64,000 bases of DNA. Source: Photobacterium toruni. Its GTDB lineage: Bacteria > Pseudomonadota > Gammaproteobacteria > Enterobacterales > Vibrionaceae. The notes beneath the pieces are model-generated. The model did not search any database and was not told the origin of the DNA. It saw nothing but the letters and a program-made list of their open reading frames with translations. Position 1 is the stretch's first letter, and every line of letters starts with the position of its first letter. Location: the NCBI RefSeq assembly GCF_024529955.1, contig NZ_AP024854.1:2418001-2482000 (forward strand), read 5' to 3'. Position numbers and translations under genes: made by a program. Positions 18,316 to 30,194 of this stretch are shown piece by piece.

Positions 18316-21048
18316 TTAGTCAAGTGTACGTTGGATTTCAATAATTTCGAATACTTCGATCTGGTCACCAACGCGAACGTCGTTGTAGTTCTTAACGCCG
18401 ATACCACACTCGTAACCGTTCTTAACTTCAGCAACGTCATCTTTAAAGCGACGTAGTGACTCAAGCTCACCTTCGTAGATAACTACGTTTTCACGTAGAA
18501 CACGAATAGGGTTGTTACGCTTAATAGTACCTTCAGTTACCATACAACCAGCGATTGCGCCGATCTTAGGTGACTTAAATACGTCACGTACTTCAGCAAG
18601 ACCAATGATCTCTTGCTTGAACTCAGGAGCCAACATACCACCCATCGCCGCTTTAACTTCGTCGATTAGTTGGTAGATGATTGAGTAGTAACGTAAGTCT
18701 AGGTTTTCATTTTCGATTGTTTGACGCGCAGACGCATCAGCACGAACGTTGAAACCAAGTACGATAGCGTTAGAAGCTGCTGCAAGTACTGCATCAGTTT
18801 CTGTGATTGCACCAACACCTGAACCTACAATGTTCACTTTAACTTCGTCAGTTGAAAGTTTACGTAGTGAGTCAGCGATTGCTTCAACAGAACCTTGAAC
18901 GTCAGCTTTAAGCACAACGTTTAGTTCAGCAACTTCACCAGCTTCCATGTTCGCAAACATGTTTTCTAGTTTAGCTTTTTGTTGACGTGCTAGTTTAACA
19001 TCACGGAACTTACCTTGACGGTAAAGTGCAACTTCACGTGCTTTACGCTCATCACGTACAACAGTCGCTTCGTCACCTGATGATGGCACACCAGAAAGAC
19101 CAAGGATCTCAACAGGAATAGATGGACCTGCTGATTCGATTTCTTGACCTTGTTCGTTGCGCATTGCACGAATACGACCATGCATTAGACCACAAAGAAC
19201 GATATCGCCCTTATGCAATGTACCTTCTTGAACAAGTACAGTTGCAACTGGACCACGGCCTTTATCAAGACGTGATTCAATAACAACACCTGATGCCATG
19301 CCTTCTTCAACTGCTGTTAGCTCAAGAATTTCTGACTGAAGAAGAATTGCTTCTAGTAGACCATCGATGTTAGTACCTTGTTTCGCAGAGATGTGAACAA
19401 ACATGTTCTCACCGCCCCACTCTTCAGGCATAACGTCGTATTGAGCTAACTCGTTCTTCACGTTATCAGGGTTTGCATCTTCTTTATCGATCTTGTTTAC
19501 CGCAACGATCAAAGGTACACCAGCCGCTTTTGCGTGCTGAATCGCTTCGATTGTTTGTGGCATTACGCCATCGTCTGCTGCAACTACAAGTACAACGATA
19601 TCTGTCGCTTGAGCACCACGAGCACGCATAGCGGTAAACGCTGCGTGTCCTGGAGTATCAAGGAACGTGATCATGCCGTTTTCAGTTTCAACGTGGTAAG
19701 CACCAATGTGCTGTGTGATACCACCCGCTTCGCCTGAAGCAACATGAGCTTTACGAATGTAGTCAAGTGTTGATGTTTTACCGTGGTCAACGTGACCCAT
19801 GATAGTAACAACTGGCGCACGAGAAACTTTCACTAAGTCTTCTGCGTTACGGTCAGAAAGCACAGCTTCTTCAAGCTCATTTTCTTTACGTAGAATAACT
19901 TTGTGACCCATTTCTTCAGCAACAAGAGATGCAGTTTCTTGATCGATAACTTGGTTGATAGTCGCCATTGCGCCCATCTTCATCATTACCTTGATAACTT
20001 CAACGCCTTTAACAGACATTTTGTTAGCTAATTCAGAAATTACAATCGTTTCGCCAATAACAACATCTTGCTTAGCAACTTGCGCAGTTTTATCAAAACC
20101 ATGCTGCATTGACGCAGGCTTGTTCATTTGAGGCTTACCGCGACCACGTTGGTTACGGCCGCCACGGCCACCACGTTCGTCTTGCTTAGCCGCTGGTTTT
20201 TTCTTTTTACGACGGCGAGAAGTTTCTTCTTTGCGATCTTGTTCATCTTCTGCAGCACGAGCATAAGTAGATGTCGTTGTATGGTAATCAGATTTTTCCA
20301 TACTTACTGCTTGCTCAGGTTTTACCCCGTTTTTCTCGTTCTGTTCTGCCATTTTGCGAGCCTCTTCTAGCTGACGCTGACTTTCTTCTTCGGCTTTTCG
20401 CTTGGCTTCCTGTTCCAGACGACGCTGTAGTACTTCAGCATCTAACTTAGCCTGTTTGTCAGCGACGATGCGCTTAGCTTTTTCGTCAGCTTTACGCTTA
20501 TCCTGTTCGGTACGATTCGCTTTATCCTCAGCGTCCCGCTTCAATTTCTGTTCTGCTTCACGCTTAGCAATGTCATCTGCTTTACGTTGCTCTTCAGCTT
20601 GACGTAGTGCAGCTTCCTCTGCACTACGTTTAGCTGCTTCTTCTGCGGCTTGATGGGCAATCATATCAGCTTCACGTTGCGCTTTAGCTTCTGCTTCACG
20701 CTTAACAGCATCTTCCGCTGCACGTTGTTCATCTTCAAGTGCTGAACGTTTCACGTAGGTGCGCTTTTTGCGCACTTCTACTTGAACATTTTTGCTCTTA
20801 CCACCATTACCTGAGACACTCAATGTACTACGTGTCTTGCGCTGCAGAGTCAGACGAGTTGGAGCGCCGTCAGTATGGCTATCACTACCATGCTCCTTTT
20901 GGAGATGATTAAGTAACGCCTGTTTTTCGGTTTGGCTTACATTCTCATCAACATTCTTAGCAATCCCAGCATCTGAAAGCTGTTGAAGTAAACGGTCAAT
21001 TGGAGTACCAATTTCTTCCGCCAATGTTTTAACGGTAACCTCTGACAT
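18316..21048 (-). CDS. infB: Translation initiation factor IF-2
   Basis: 910-residue GTPase that brings fMet-tRNA to the 30S subunit and promotes subunit joining. The N-terminal IF2N repeat is followed by a long charged, alanine/lysine/glutamate-rich helical linker (about 90-300), a second IF2N domain, and the G domain with [21 protein letters not shown] and NKIDKEDA, then domains II-IV ending in the fMet-binding C2 barrel. GGAGGAG precedes the ATG by 4 nt. The linker is the variable part; length is in the usual range for vibrios. Confidence 0.98.
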   Translation of the reverse strand: MSEVTVKTLAEEIGTPIDRLLQQLSDAGIAKNVDENVSQTEKQALLNHLQKEHGSDSHTDGAPTRLTLQRKTRSTLSVSGNGGKSKNVQVEVRKKRTYVKRSALEDEQRAAEDAVKREAEAKAQREADMIAHQAAEEAAKRSAEEAALRQAEEQRKADDIAKREAEQKLKRDAEDKANRTEQDKRKADEKAKRIVADKQAKLDAEVLQRRLEQEAKRKAEEESQRQLEEARKMAEQNEKNGVKPEQAVSMEKSDYHTTTSTYARAAEDEQDRKEETSRRRKKKKPAAKQDERGGRGGRNQRGRGKPQMNKPASMQHGFDKTAQVAKQDVVIGETIVISELANKMSVKGVEVIKVMMKMGAMATINQVIDQETASLVAEEMGHKVILRKENELEEAVLSDRNAEDLVKVSRAPVVTIMGHVDHGKTSTLDYIRKAHVASGEAGGITQHIGAYHVETENGMITFLDTPGHAAFTAMRARGAQATDIVVLVVAADDGVMPQTIEAIQHAKAAGVPLIVAVNKIDKEDANPDNVKNELAQYDVMPEEWGGENMFVHISAKQGTNIDGLLEAILLQSEILELTAVEEGMASGVVIESRLDKGRGPVATVLVQEGTLHKGDIVLCGLMHGRIRAMRNEQGQEIESAGPSIPVEILGLSGVPSSGDEATVVRDERKAREVALYRQGKFRDVKLARQQKAKLENMFANMEAGEVAELNVVLKADVQGSVEAIADSLRKLSTDEVKVNIVGSGVGAITETDAVLAAASNAIVLGFNVRADASARQTIENENLDLRYYSIIYQLIDEVKAAMGGMLAPEFKQEIIGLAEVRDVFKSPKIGAIAGCMVTEGTIKRNNPIRVLRENVVIYEGELESLRRFKDDVAEVKNGYECGIGVKNYNDVRVGDQIEVFEIIEIQRTLD

Positions 21049-21079
21049 AATGCTCCTCCCTTGCTTTATTTTTTTTTGA

Positions 21080-22567
21080 TTACGCTTCGTCGCTGAACCA
21101 GCAAATATTACGCGCAGCCATAATCAGCTCACCCGCTTTTGCATCGTCCACGCCTTCAATGTCGGTCAAGTCATCAGTTCCTTGATCAGCAAGATCTTCA
21201 AGCGTACAAATACCTTTAGCTGCAAACTTAAACGCTAACTCGCGCTCAAGACCTTCTAGGCTTAATAAATCTTCAGCTGGTTCTACACCATCAAGCGTTT
21301 CTTCTTTAGCAAGCGCAAGCGTAGTTAGTGCAGCTTTTGCACGACTACGTAATTGCTCGATAGTCTCTTCATCAAGACCGTCAACATTCATTAATTCACT
21401 TAATGGAACGTAAGCAATTTCTTCTAGTGTAGTAAAGCCTTCTTCTACCAATACAGTGGCAAAGTCTTCGTCAATATCAAGGTGCTTAGTAAACACTTCA
21501 ATTGATGCTTGAGCTTCTGCTTGGTGTTTTTTCTGTAAGTCTTCAACTGTCATTACGTTTAGTTCCCAGCCAGTAAGCTGTGATGCTAGACGTACGTTTT
21601 GACCGTTACGACCGATTGCTTGTGCCAGATTATCTTTCTGTACAGCAATATCCATTGTGTGGTTGTCTTCATCAACGATGATTGAATCAACTTCCGCAGG
21701 CGCCATTGCATTAATAACATATTGTGCAGCATTTTCATCCCACAATACGATATCAATACGCTCGCCGCCAAGCTCACTTGAAACTGCTTGAACACGTGCG
21801 CCACGCATACCAACACAAGCACCTACAGGGTCAATACGCTTGTCGTTAGTTTTTACTGCGATTTTAGCACGAGAACCAGCATCACGTGCTGCGCCCATAA
21901 GTTCAATCAGCTCTTCGCCCATTTCTGGCACTTCAATACGGAATAGCTCAGATAGCATCTCTGGCTTAGAACGCGTCATGAATAACTGGAAACCACGTGC
22001 TTCAGGTGCAACTTTGTACAATAGACCACGAACACGGTCGCCTGGACGGAAGTTTTCACGAGGAAGTTGGTCATCACGTTGAATAACCGCTTCTGCGTTG
22101 CTGCCTAAATCAATGATAACTGCATCACGATTTACTTTCTTAACAATACCAGTGATTAACTCACCTTCGTTGTCAATAAACTGTGCCACAATTTGCTCAC
22201 GCTCAGCTTCACGTACCTTTTGTACGATCACTTGCTTCGCTGTTTGCGTTGTAATACGGTCAAACGTTACAGATTGAATATCATCTTCAACATAATCGCC
22301 TACAGCAATTGTTGGATCTTCATATTGTGCTGCTTCTAACGTAATTTCAAGTGTTGGTTGCGTTACTTCTTCTACTGCTTTCCAGCGACGGAAAGTTTCG
22401 AATTCACCTGTTTTACGATCGATAACAACACGAACTTCAATTTCTGCTTCGTGTTTCTTTTTAGTTGCTGTTGCTAATGCAATCTCAAGCGCTTCAAAAA
22501 TACGCTCGCGAGGAACAGCTTTTTCGTTGGATACCGCTTCTACGACAGCCAAGATTTCTTTGTTCAT
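21080..22567 (-). CDS. nusA: Transcription termination/antitermination factor NusA
   Basis: 495 residues, the E. coli length. RNA-polymerase-binding N-terminal domain, S1 domain (about 135-200), two KH domains ([21 protein letters not shown] and [13 protein letters not shown]) and two C-terminal acidic repeats (about 360-490). Acts in pausing, intrinsic termination and rRNA/lambda-type antitermination. Lies 22 bp after rimP and 31 bp before infB in a single operon. NusA is known to autoregulate this operon in E. coli; terminators upstream of rimP would be candidate targets. Confidence 0.98.
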   Translation of the reverse strand: MNKEILAVVEAVSNEKAVPRERIFEALEIALATATKKKHEAEIEVRVVIDRKTGEFETFRRWKAVEEVTQPTLEITLEAAQYEDPTIAVGDYVEDDIQSVTFDRITTQTAKQVIVQKVREAEREQIVAQFIDNEGELITGIVKKVNRDAVIIDLGSNAEAVIQRDDQLPRENFRPGDRVRGLLYKVAPEARGFQLFMTRSKPEMLSELFRIEVPEMGEELIELMGAARDAGSRAKIAVKTNDKRIDPVGACVGMRGARVQAVSSELGGERIDIVLWDENAAQYVINAMAPAEVDSIIVDEDNHTMDIAVQKDNLAQAIGRNGQNVRLASQLTGWELNVMTVEDLQKKHQAEAQASIEVFTKHLDIDEDFATVLVEEGFTTLEEIAYVPLSELMNVDGLDEETIEQLRSRAKAALTTLALAKEETLDGVEPAEDLLSLEGLERELAFKFAAKGICTLEDLADQGTDDLTDIEGVDDAKAGELIMAARNICWFSDEA

Positions 22568-22589
22568 TTCTAATGCCCCAATTTAGCGG

Positions 22590-23045
22590 TTAGAATTTTG
22601 GAACTAGGTTGGCCTTGGAGATATTGCTCAGTGCAAAGGACTCGTCATTGCCATCTACGTTAAGTGTGATCAGTTCGCCTTCAACAGCGACAATGTCACC
22701 TTTCCACTTACGACGGTTACCCATCGCCATTTTTAATACTAAGCTAACTTCATGACCAATAAATTGTTGGTAATGTGCAGCTTTGAATAGTGGTCTTTCC
22801 AATCCAGGGGAAGACACTTCTAAGTGGTAAGCAACAGTAATTGGATCTTCAACATCCATTACAGCGCTAATTTGGCGGCTAACCTCTGCACAACCGTCTA
22901 CATTAATACCATTTTCATGGTCAATAAACACGCGAAGTGTGGAGTGTTCACCAGCACGGATAAACTCTAAACCTACCAGTTCAAAGCCAATAGCTTGAAC
23001 TGAAGGCTCAAGTAAGTCGGTTAATTGTGTCTCTAAAGCTGTCAA
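22590..23045 (-). CDS. rimP: Ribosome maturation factor RimP
   Basis: 151-residue 30S assembly factor. Conserved segments [50 protein letters not shown] and [12 protein letters not shown] match E. coli RimP end to end. The start is TTG at 23045 (TALETQL follows), with a run of six G five bases upstream. An ATG at 23075 is in frame but lies inside a terminator hairpin and would add ten non-conserved residues. First protein gene of the nusA operon. Confidence 0.94.
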   Translation of the reverse strand: MTALETQLTDLLEPSVQAIGFELVGLEFIRAGEHSTLRVFIDHENGINVDGCAEVSRQISAVMDVEDPITVAYHLEVSSPGLERPLFKAAHYQQFIGHEVSLVLKMAMGNRRKWKGDIVAVEGELITLNVDGNDESFALSNISKANLVPKF

Positions 23046-23061
23046 GACAACCCCCCGGAAA

Positions 23062-23082
23062 CAAAAAAAGGGCATAAAGCCC
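23062..23082 (-). terminator. Promoter-proximal terminator directly before rimP
   Basis: GGGC/GCCC stem with 5-nt loop (23070-23082), followed on the minus strand by seven T residues ending about 17 nt before the rimP TTG. Short stem; may act as an attenuator of rimP-nusA rather than a full stop. Confidence 0.65.
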
Positions 23083-23115
23083 AGTAAATACCTGAATGGT
23101 CATGTTTCAGATAAT

Positions 23116-23141
23116 AAAAAACCCCGAATACGGGGTTTTTT
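23116..23141 (-). terminator. Terminator downstream of tRNA-fMet
   Basis: Perfect 11-bp stem AAAAAACCCCG/CGGGGTTTTTT (23116-23126 and 23131-23141) with 4-nt loop; T-tract in both directions. Separates the tRNA pair from rimP. Confidence 0.88.
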
Positions 23142-23233
23142 ATTACTGGACCCTGATTACTAAGAACATGCAAGCAAGTCTCTTAGTAAGAAAACAAACA
23201 TTCAAAAATAAGAATAGTCTATTTTCGGGAAAG

Positions 23234-23310
<77 letters not shown>

Positions 23311-23367
23311 TCCGATTCTGAACTGAGTATACCGTTCAGATGTTACTATTACAAGTAACCAATATAA

Positions 23368-23452
23368 TGGTGCCGAGAAGGGGACTTGAACCCCTATACC
23401 TTGCGGCACTAGCACCTCATGCTAGCGTGTCTACCAATTTCACCATCTCGGC
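23368..23452 (-). tRNA. tRNA-Leu (GAG)
   Basis: 85-nt class II tRNA with encoded CCA and an extended variable arm; GCCGAGA acceptor strand and anticodon loop ATGAGGT with anticodon GAG. Lies between secG and tRNA-fMet, as leuU does near secG in E. coli. Confidence 0.95.
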
Positions 23453-23463
23453 TAAATCTTTAC

Positions 23464-23856
23464 CTACTGAGATTTTTCACTTATTGCTGGTGTTGTTTCA
23501 GCAGTGTTCTCAGTCGTTTTTTCAGCTGCAACAACTTTATCAGTCGTTGTTGTAGACTTTGGTTGTTCAACAGTTTGTGTTGTAGCAGGAGCCGAAAGGT
23601 CATCCCAACCACTTGTCTCTGCTGCTTTCTTGGTACTAATATTGCCAAGTACAAGACTGATTGCAAAGAAAATAATTGCACAAAGTGTTGTCATTCGAGT
23701 TAGAAAATTTCCTGAGCCGCTAGAGCCGAACAAAGTTCCTGATGCACCAGCCCCGAATGAAGCTCCCATATCTGCGCCTTTACCTTGTTGAATCATTACT
23801 AGGCCAATTACACCAAGCGCAGCGACAAGATAAATCACAAGTAGAATTTCGTACAT
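23464..23856 (-). CDS. secG: Protein-export membrane protein SecG
   Basis: 130-residue translocon subunit. Two transmembrane helices (about 3-22 and 53-72) flank the conserved cytosolic loop GADMGASFGAGASGTLFGSSGSGNFLTR split here at glycine-rich stretches. The C-terminal tail is threonine/glutamate-rich and longer than core SecG, common in vibrios. Start ATG at 23856 has AGGTGG five bases upstream; a GTG three codons earlier is less well placed. 11 bp separate it from tRNA-Leu, so they may share a transcript. Confidence 0.93.
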   Translation of the reverse strand: MYEILLVIYLVAALGVIGLVMIQQGKGADMGASFGAGASGTLFGSSGSGNFLTRMTTLCAIIFFAISLVLGNISTKKAAETSGWDDLSAPATTQTVEQPKSTTTTDKVVAAEKTTENTAETTPAISEKSQ

Positions 23857-24039
23857 GGGTTCCACCTATGGTAAAATTGCTATACCGACTTTGCTTTAGC
23901 AGTGCCAGCGCATTCCTCTTATCTAGAGAGCGAATGAATACTAGCGAAACCCTGTGACAGTGACAAGTAATATTTACTTAAAAAGTGAATATCACGAACT
24001 ACTTGCACAACATTTAGCCAAAAACAAATTTATAAAAAT

Positions 24040-24070
24040 AAAAAGGCTGACTCTATTTTATTAGCCAGCC
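24040..24070 (-). terminator. Terminator of glmM
   Basis: GGCTG/CAGCC arms (24045-24049 and 24066-24070) with a long loop; on the minus strand the second arm runs into TTTTTATTTTTAT. Confidence 0.6.
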
Positions 24071-24122
24071 GTCCTTTTATTGAATAATACTTAACAAATT
24101 AAGTAGTTATCAATAATTGCAT

Positions 24123-25460
24123 TTAGCAGTTTTCTTTTACTGCTGTTGCAATATCTAATGCATATTGCTTAACATCAGCTGCATTTTGACCTTCGACCAT
24201 AACACGAATTAATGGCTCAGTACCTGACTTACGTAACAATACGCGACCATTATCACCTAATTTTTGTTCTACAGCCTGTGTTGCTGCAATAACTGCCTCA
24301 GATTGTAATGGATCGTTATCACCTTTAAAGCGAACGTTTTCTAATACTTGTGGGAACATAGTCATACCATCGCTAAGTTCCTTTAAGCTCATTTTACTTG
24401 ATACGATAGAGGCCATCACTTGTAAACCTGCAACAATACCATCGCCAGTTGTTACTTTATCAAGCAAAATAACGTGACCTGAGTTTTCTGCACCAATTAA
24501 CCAATTGTTCTTTATTAATTCTTCCATTACATAACGGTCACCCACTTTTGCACGAACAAAAGGAATACCTAAATTTTTAAGTGCAACTTCCATGCCCATA
24601 TTGGTCATTAATGTACCAACAACACCGCCTTTTAATTCACCACAACGTAATGCATCACGGGCAATGATATAAGCAATCTGGTCACCATCAATTTTATTGC
24701 CAAGCTCATCAACCATGATAATACGGTCACCATCGCCATCAAGTGCGATACCAAAGTCAGCCTTTTCTGCTAATACTTTAGCTTGCAATGCAGCAACGTC
24801 TGTAGCCCCGACTTTATCATTAATATTGATACCGTTTGGCTCGCAACCAATAGTAATAATTTCAGCACCTAATTCAGTAAAAACCTTAGGAGCGATGTGG
24901 TAGGTTGCGCCATGTGCACAATCGACAACAATCTTAAACCCTTCAAGGCTTAAATGATTAGGGAATGTCCCTTTACAAAATTCAATGTAACGGCCCGCTG
25001 CATCATCAATACGGTAAGCTTTACCTAATAAGGCTGACTCAACGCATGTCAGTGGTTTTTCCATTTCAGCTTCAATGGCTAACTCAACATCATCCGGTAA
25101 TTTTGTACCTTGAGCAGAAAAAAACTTAATACCATTATCGTAATAAGGATTATGCGATGCAGAAATAACAATTCCTGCTTCAGCACGGAATGTACGAGTT
25201 AAATAAGCAACAGCTGGTGTAGGCATAGGGCCAGTAAATGCGGCTTTTAAACCGGCAGCTGCAAGTCCTGCTTCTAATGCAGACTCCAGCATATAACCTG
25301 AAATGCGAGTATCTTTACCAATTAAGACTTTTTTTGTCCCTGTCTTTGATAATACGCGACCAGCAGCCCAACCCAATTTCATTACAAATTCAGGAGTGAT
25401 TGGACCTTCACCAACAAGACCACGAATACCATCAGTACCAAAGAACTTACGTTCAGCCAT
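24123..25460 (-). CDS. glmM: Phosphoglucosamine mutase
   Basis: 445-residue enzyme converting glucosamine-6-phosphate to glucosamine-1-phosphate, on the route to UDP-GlcNAc for peptidoglycan and LPS. Active-site phosphoserine in [19 protein letters not shown] (near residue 102), metal-binding DGDGDR near 241, sugar loop and phosphate-binding [15 protein letters not shown] at the C-terminus. Downstream of folP as in the usual ftsH-folP-glmM cluster. Confidence 0.97.
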   Translation of the reverse strand: MAERKFFGTDGIRGLVGEGPITPEFVMKLGWAAGRVLSKTGTKKVLIGKDTRISGYMLESALEAGLAAAGLKAAFTGPMPTPAVAYLTRTFRAEAGIVISASHNPYYDNGIKFFSAQGTKLPDDVELAIEAEMEKPLTCVESALLGKAYRIDDAAGRYIEFCKGTFPNHLSLEGFKIVVDCAHGATYHIAPKVFTELGAEIITIGCEPNGININDKVGATDVAALQAKVLAEKADFGIALDGDGDRIIMVDELGNKIDGDQIAYIIARDALRCGELKGGVVGTLMTNMGMEVALKNLGIPFVRAKVGDRYVMEELIKNNWLIGAENSGHVILLDKVTTGDGIVAGLQVMASIVSSKMSLKELSDGMTMFPQVLENVRFKGDNDPLQSEAVIAATQAVEQKLGDNGRVLLRKSGTEPLIRVMVEGQNAADVKQYALDIATAVKENC

Positions 25461-25540
25461 TTTATGCTCCTAGCTCTATTTATCAGTATACCAACTGTAA
25501 TTAACTTACAATTTTTTACTATTACGGAATTATCTCTAAA

Positions 25541-26374
25541 CTATTTAGAATAACTTTTGACCATATTACAAACTTGAATGATATCCATTGTTTCTTTCGC
25601 GTCATGAACTCGAATTATTTGCGCACCTTTAATTGCCGCGACAGTTGCACAAGCTAAACTGCCCGCTAAACAATCAATAGGTGATTTATCCAACAACTTT
25701 GATACCATTGATTTACGTGACATACCAACCAACAGAGGTAAACCAAACTGATGAAATTGTTCAAGTTGTGCTAATAATTGATAATTATGAGGCATTGTTT
25801 TACCAAACCCAAAACCAGGATCTAATACAAGTTGTTGGCGCAAAATACCATGCTGTTCACAAGCTTGAATACGTTCGCTCAAAAATTGACTTACATCAGT
25901 CATCAAATCAACATAATTTGGATCGGTTTGCATTGTACGCGGTTGCCCTTGCATATGCATCAAGCAGATTGGAACATTTGCTTTTGCGGCAGCTTCTAAT
26001 GCACCAATATCTTGTAATGCTCGCACATCATTAATTAAATCAGCACCAACATTAACCGCTTCAGTCATCACTTGCGCTTTACTGGTATCAATCGAAATCC
26101 AGCAATCAAATCGCTGTCGAATAGCTTCTATCACAGGAATAACCCGCGCAAGTTCCATTTCAAGATTAACCTCAGCAGCACCAGGACGGGTTGATTCACC
26201 ACCAATATCAATGATTGTGGTACCTGCTTCTAGCATAGATTCAACATGTCGTAATGCATGATCTAACTGATTATATTTACCACCATCAGAAAATGAATCA
26301 GGTGTGATATTAACAATTCCCATCACTTGAGGCGTTGTAAGATCAAGGATCTTATCTTTACTAATTAACTGCAT
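25541..26374 (-). CDS. folP: Dihydropteroate synthase
   Basis: 277-residue TIM-barrel enzyme joining p-aminobenzoate to dihydropterin pyrophosphate in folate synthesis; the sulfonamide target. Signatures: VMGIVNITPDSFSDGGKY, TIIDIGGESTRPGA, VLDPGFGFGKT, LVGMSRKSMV and the C-terminal RVHDAKET. Lies between ftsH and glmM, separated from ftsH by 69 bp containing a terminator. Confidence 0.97.
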   Translation of the reverse strand: MQLISKDKILDLTTPQVMGIVNITPDSFSDGGKYNQLDHALRHVESMLEAGTTIIDIGGESTRPGAAEVNLEMELARVIPVIEAIRQRFDCWISIDTSKAQVMTEAVNVGADLINDVRALQDIGALEAAAKANVPICLMHMQGQPRTMQTDPNYVDLMTDVSQFLSERIQACEQHGILRQQLVLDPGFGFGKTMPHNYQLLAQLEQFHQFGLPLLVGMSRKSMVSKLLDKSPIDCLAGSLACATVAAIKGAQIIRVHDAKETMDIIQVCNMVKSYSK

Positions 26375-26402
26375 ATTATGGCTCCGTAAATTTCAACAAA
26401 AA

Positions 26403-26428
26403 AAAACCCCGACCTAAGTCAGGGTTTT
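26403..26428 (-). terminator. Terminator between ftsH and folP
   Basis: Stem AAAACCC-C-GAC with GTC-A-GGGTTTT (one mismatch), followed on the minus strand by T-tract. folP may depend on readthrough or its own promoter. Confidence 0.8.
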
Positions 26429-26443
26429 CTATTCACTTAGCAA

Positions 26444-28387
26444 TTATGCTTGAGGCTTGCTATCTGTATCATCTTTCTCAGATAGAGCATCAATACCGTC
26501 ACCAACTGGCTCATCAGGAGCAAGTTCAGTTTCTGGTGCATTGCGCAACGTATCACTATCATCACTCCAGCCTTTTGGTGCTCGAATTTCAGCTTTACGT
26601 TCCATCAAGTCATCAATCTGACCCGCATCAATGGTTTCATACTTCATCAGTGCATCTTTCATTGCATGCATGATATCCATATTATCAACCAAAATTTGAC
26701 GTGCGCGTTGATAGTTACGATCAATTAGAATACGTACTTCAGTATCAATCAGTTTCGCTGTGTCATCAGACATATGCTTACTTTGTGTTACTGAGCGACC
26801 AAGGAATACTTCACCTTCGTCTTCTGCGTACAATAATGGACCTAACTTGTCAGAGAAGCCCCACTGAGTCACCATCTTACGTGCAATATCAGTTGCGCGT
26901 TCAATATCGTTTGATGCACCAGTAGATACTTTTTCGCGACCATAGATAAGCTCTTCAGCCAGACGACCACCGTAAAGACTTGAAATCATAGATTCTAAGA
27001 ATTCACGAGAATGACTTACACGATCTTGCTCTGGTAAGTACATCGTCACACCTAACGCACGACCACGTGGAATAATTGATACTTTGTACACTGGATCGTG
27101 ATCCGGTACTAAGCGACCAATAATTGCGTGACCAGCTTCATGGTAGGCTGTTGATGCTTTCTGATCTTCAGACATCACCATCGATTTACGCTCTGCGCCC
27201 ATCATGATTTTGTCTTTCGCTAGTTCAAATTCAACCATTGAAACAGTGCGCTTGTCACCACGAGCTGCAAACAATGCCGCTTCGTTGACAAGGTTTGCAA
27301 GATCTGCACCAGAGAAACCAGGTGTACCACGAGCAATCAATGATGGATTAACATCGCCATCTAGCGGTACTTTACGCATGTGAACTTTAAGAATCTGCTC
27401 ACGACCACGTACATCTGGAAGACCAACCACTACTTGACGGTCAAAACGACCAGGACGAAGTAATGCAGGATCTAGTACGTCAGGACGGTTGGTTGCAGCA
27501 ATAACGATAATACCTTCATTACCTTCAAAGCCATCCATCTCAACTAGCATTTGGTTCAGTGTCTGTTCACGTTCATCATGACCACCACCAACACCAGCAC
27601 CACGTTGACGACCTACAGCATCAATCTCATCGATAAAGATAATACAAGGTGCAGCTTTCTTCGCTTGTTCAAACATATCACGGACACGGGATGCACCCAC
27701 ACCAACAAACATTTCAACAAAGTCAGAACCAGAAATAGTAAAGAATGGTACTTTTGCTTCACCAGCAATCGCTTTCGCTAATAGCGTTTTACCAGTACCT
27801 GGAGGACCAACCATCAACACACCTGTTGGGATTTTACCACCTAGTTTCTGGAAGCGGCTTGGATCACGTAAGTAATCAACCAGTTCTTTAACGTCTTCTT
27901 TCGCTTCATCACAACCTGCTACATCAGCAAAAGTTGTTTTGATTTGATCTTCACCCATCATACGTGCTTTAGATTTACCGAACGACATGGCACCTTTGCC
28001 ACCACCGCCCTGCATCTGACGCATGAAGAAGATCCAAACACCAATTAATAGCAACATTGGGAACCACGAAATAAAGATTGAAGCTAAAAGGCTTGGCTCT
28101 TCAGGTGGCGTACCCGCAACAGCTACGTTTGCGTTAATTAAATCGTCTAACAGTTTAGGATCATTTGCGACAGGTAAGTATGTTACATAGCTCGCATTAT
28201 CACGTTTGGTTACAGTGATTTCACGATCATTGAATCGTACTTCCTTTATCTGATCCTGACCGATTTGACGGACAAATGTCGTATAATCGACTTGGCCCTT
28301 GGCACTATTACTGTTGGTTCCGAAACTCTGGAATACAGACATAAGAACAACTGCAATGACCAGCCATAAAATCAAGTTTTTTGCCAT
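26444..28387 (-). CDS. ftsH: ATP-dependent zinc metalloprotease FtsH
   Basis: 647-residue hexameric inner-membrane AAA+ protease that degrades LpxC, sigma-32 and misassembled membrane proteins. Two transmembrane helices (about 5-22 and 98-116) bracket a periplasmic domain; Walker A GPPGTGKT, Walker [12 protein letters not shown] region and zinc site HEAGH follow. The start at 28387 (MAKNLILWL) is set by family homology; the open frame extends 59 codons further upstream into non-coding sequence and the end of rlmE. The C-terminal tail is acidic. rlmE lies 49 bp upstream, as usual. Confidence 0.97.
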   Translation of the reverse strand: MAKNLILWLVIAVVLMSVFQSFGTNSNSAKGQVDYTTFVRQIGQDQIKEVRFNDREITVTKRDNASYVTYLPVANDPKLLDDLINANVAVAGTPPEEPSLLASIFISWFPMLLLIGVWIFFMRQMQGGGGKGAMSFGKSKARMMGEDQIKTTFADVAGCDEAKEDVKELVDYLRDPSRFQKLGGKIPTGVLMVGPPGTGKTLLAKAIAGEAKVPFFTISGSDFVEMFVGVGASRVRDMFEQAKKAAPCIIFIDEIDAVGRQRGAGVGGGHDEREQTLNQMLVEMDGFEGNEGIIVIAATNRPDVLDPALLRPGRFDRQVVVGLPDVRGREQILKVHMRKVPLDGDVNPSLIARGTPGFSGADLANLVNEAALFAARGDKRTVSMVEFELAKDKIMMGAERKSMVMSEDQKASTAYHEAGHAIIGRLVPDHDPVYKVSIIPRGRALGVTMYLPEQDRVSHSREFLESMISSLYGGRLAEELIYGREKVSTGASNDIERATDIARKMVTQWGFSDKLGPLLYAEDEGEVFLGRSVTQSKHMSDDTAKLIDTEVRILIDRNYQRARQILVDNMDIMHAMKDALMKYETIDAGQIDDLMERKAEIRAPKGWSDDSDTLRNAPETELAPDEPVGDGIDALSEKDDTDSKPQA

Positions 28388-28436
28388 GTCACTCAAGGTG
28401 TTAACCTCGCGATAACTAAAAGATGAATGTAGATTA

Positions 28437-29066
28437 CTACAGTTTGTAACCTGTAGCCACAATATAGACTTCACGCGAACGATCTCGCGAGGAATCAGGT
28501 TTACGAATTTTGACCACTTTAAACATGCTACGAATATCAGCAAGATACTGGTCGAAGCCTTCACCTTGGAAAACTTTTACCGTAAAGCTGCCATTCGGAG
28601 CAAGTACTTGTCGACACATATCTAATGCAAGTTCAACAAGGTACATAGCTCGAGGTTGGTCAGATGCAAGGTTACCACTCATATTAGGTGCCATATCAGA
28701 CATTACCACATCAACCATATCTGGTTTAATGCGCGTCAATAAAGCCTCTAATACTGCTTCTTCGCGGAAATCACCTTGAAGGAAATTAACCCCTGGTAGT
28801 GAATCCATTGGTAAAATATCACAAGCGATGACCTGTCCATCATCACCTACAATTTCTGCCGCATACTGTGACCAACCACCTGGTGCAGCACCAAGGTCAA
28901 CCACTGTCATGCCCGGTTTTAATAATTTATCTTTATTTTGAATTTCTTCAATTTTAAAGAAAGCCCGTGAACGGTAACCCCGTTTTTGCGCTTCTTGTAC
29001 ATATTTATCATCAAAATGTTCTTTTAACCACCGGCCTGAACTAGCGGATTGTTTTTTTCTACTCAT
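28437..29066 (-). CDS. rlmE: 23S rRNA (uridine-2552-2'-O) methyltransferase
   Basis: 209-residue SAM-dependent enzyme (RrmJ/FtsJ) methylating U2552 in the A-loop of 23S rRNA, a heat-shock gene in E. coli. SAM motif [15 protein letters not shown], catalytic K-D-K-E residues spread across [32 protein letters not shown] and SREVYIV. Leads the rlmE-ftsH pair; yhbY lies divergently upstream. Confidence 0.97.
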   Translation of the reverse strand: MSRKKQSASSGRWLKEHFDDKYVQEAQKRGYRSRAFFKIEEIQNKDKLLKPGMTVVDLGAAPGGWSQYAAEIVGDDGQVIACDILPMDSLPGVNFLQGDFREEAVLEALLTRIKPDMVDVVMSDMAPNMSGNLASDQPRAMYLVELALDMCRQVLAPNGSFTVKVFQGEGFDQYLADIRSMFKVVKIRKPDSSRDRSREVYIVATGYKL

Positions 29067-29278
29067 GCTAAACCTAATGCGTTGCCATACTCAGTAAGTA
29101 TACGTCGGCTAAAGAGTTTATCGCACCTAATTTACTAGATTGCGCCCTAAAAATGTGCAGTGCAACATAATCACTGTAAATTTTCCGACTCTCATCTATT
29201 AAACAAATTAGTCTTCTAGAGTAGATGGCGGTAGAATGTCGCGTTTTCAACCCTTGTAACTAAAAAAATAGAGTCATC

Positions 29279-29575
29279 ATGAATCTAAGCACAAAACAAA
29301 AGCAATTCTTAAAAGGCCTAGCTCACAACCTAAAACCCGTTGTACTTATGGGTGCAAATGGTCTGACTGAAGCAGTATTAGCCGAAATCGACCTTGCTAT
29401 AAACCACCACGAACTTATCAAAGTAAAAGTGGCTTCTGAAGATCGTGAAACTAAACTATTAATCATTGATGCTATTATTCGCGAAACTAAAGCGGAAAAA
29501 GTACAAGTGATTGGTAAAACATTGGTGCTTTACCGTCCAAGTGAAGATCGTAAAATCGAACTTCCTCGCAAATAA
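29279..29575 (+). CDS. yhbY: RNA-binding ribosome assembly protein YhbY
   Basis: 98-residue CRM-domain (CRS1-YhbY) protein that associates with pre-50S particles. Conserved KQKQFLKGLAHNLKPVVLMGANGLTEAVLAEID, including the GxxG-like loop, then HELIKVKV. Divergent from rlmE, the usual position. Monocistronic, with a bidirectional terminator starting at its stop codon. Confidence 0.95.
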   Translation: MNLSTKQKQFLKGLAHNLKPVVLMGANGLTEAVLAEIDLAINHHELIKVKVASEDRETKLLIIDAIIRETKAEKVQVIGKTLVLYRPSEDRKIELPRK

Positions 29576-29600
29576 AAAAGGCCGCCTAGCGGCCTTTTTT
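29574..29600. terminator. Bidirectional terminator between yhbY and greA
   Basis: Stem GGCCGC/GCGGCC (29580-29585 and 29589-29594), 3-nt loop, A-tract left and T-tract right. A second 11-bp hairpin (29606-29616 with 29629-29639, one G-T) lies just beyond it on the greA side. Confidence 0.92.
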
Positions 29601-29720
29601 ATTGCTGTCGTTGGCAATAATTTCTTTTTGCTAACGACAAACACTACCGTTATTAATAAGTTAAGACTTATTTGTCAAACATAGTCTATATTTTTGGTTA
29701 CGACAAACAGCAATTAATTA

Positions 29721-30194
29721 TTAAATGTATTGTACGTCCATTATTTCAAATTCTTTTAAACCACCAGGTGTAGTAATTTGTACTTCATCACCGGTTAGCT
29801 TACCAATTAAGCCTCGGGCAATAGGAGAGTTAACTGAGATTAAGTTTTGCTTAATATCTGCTTCATCATCACCCACAATGCAATATGTCATTTCTTTATC
29901 ACTATCTAAATCTAACAATTTGATAGTTGTGCCAAAAATAACTTTACCCGTATTCGCTAGTGTTGTTACATCAATCACTTGTGCTACTGATAACTTATAT
30001 TCAATATCACGAATTTGCGCTTCACAAATACCCTGCTCTTCACGTGCCGCATGATATTCAGCGTTTTCCTTTAAGTCACCAAGTTCACGCGCTTCAGCAA
30101 TTGCTTGAGAAATCAACGGACGACGCTTTAATAATACCTCAAGTTCTTTAAGCAGCTTTTGTTCGCCACGAACAGTCATTGGTACTTTTTCCAT
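29721..30194 (-). CDS. greA: Transcription elongation factor GreA
   Basis: 157-residue secondary-channel factor that stimulates RNA polymerase transcript cleavage. N-terminal antiparallel coiled coil with the tip acidic residues in [20 protein letters not shown], and C-terminal FKBP-like domain ending in the conserved PGG...EFEI. Located in the carAB-greA-yhbY-rlmE neighbourhood known from other gammaproteobacteria, here separated from carAB by the porin, dacB and MgtE genes. Confidence 0.97.
   Translation of the reverse strand: MEKVPMTVRGEQKLLKELEVLLKRRPLISQAIAEARELGDLKENAEYHAAREEQGICEAQIRDIEYKLSVAQVIDVTTLANTGKVIFGTTIKLLDLDSDKEMTYCIVGDDEADIKQNLISVNSPIARGLIGKLTGDEVQITTPGGLKEFEIMDVQYI

Noticed and set aside
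28388-28564. 59-codon upstream extension of the ftsH frame
   Set aside because: It overlaps the end of rlmE, and FtsH proteins start at MAKN before the first membrane helix.
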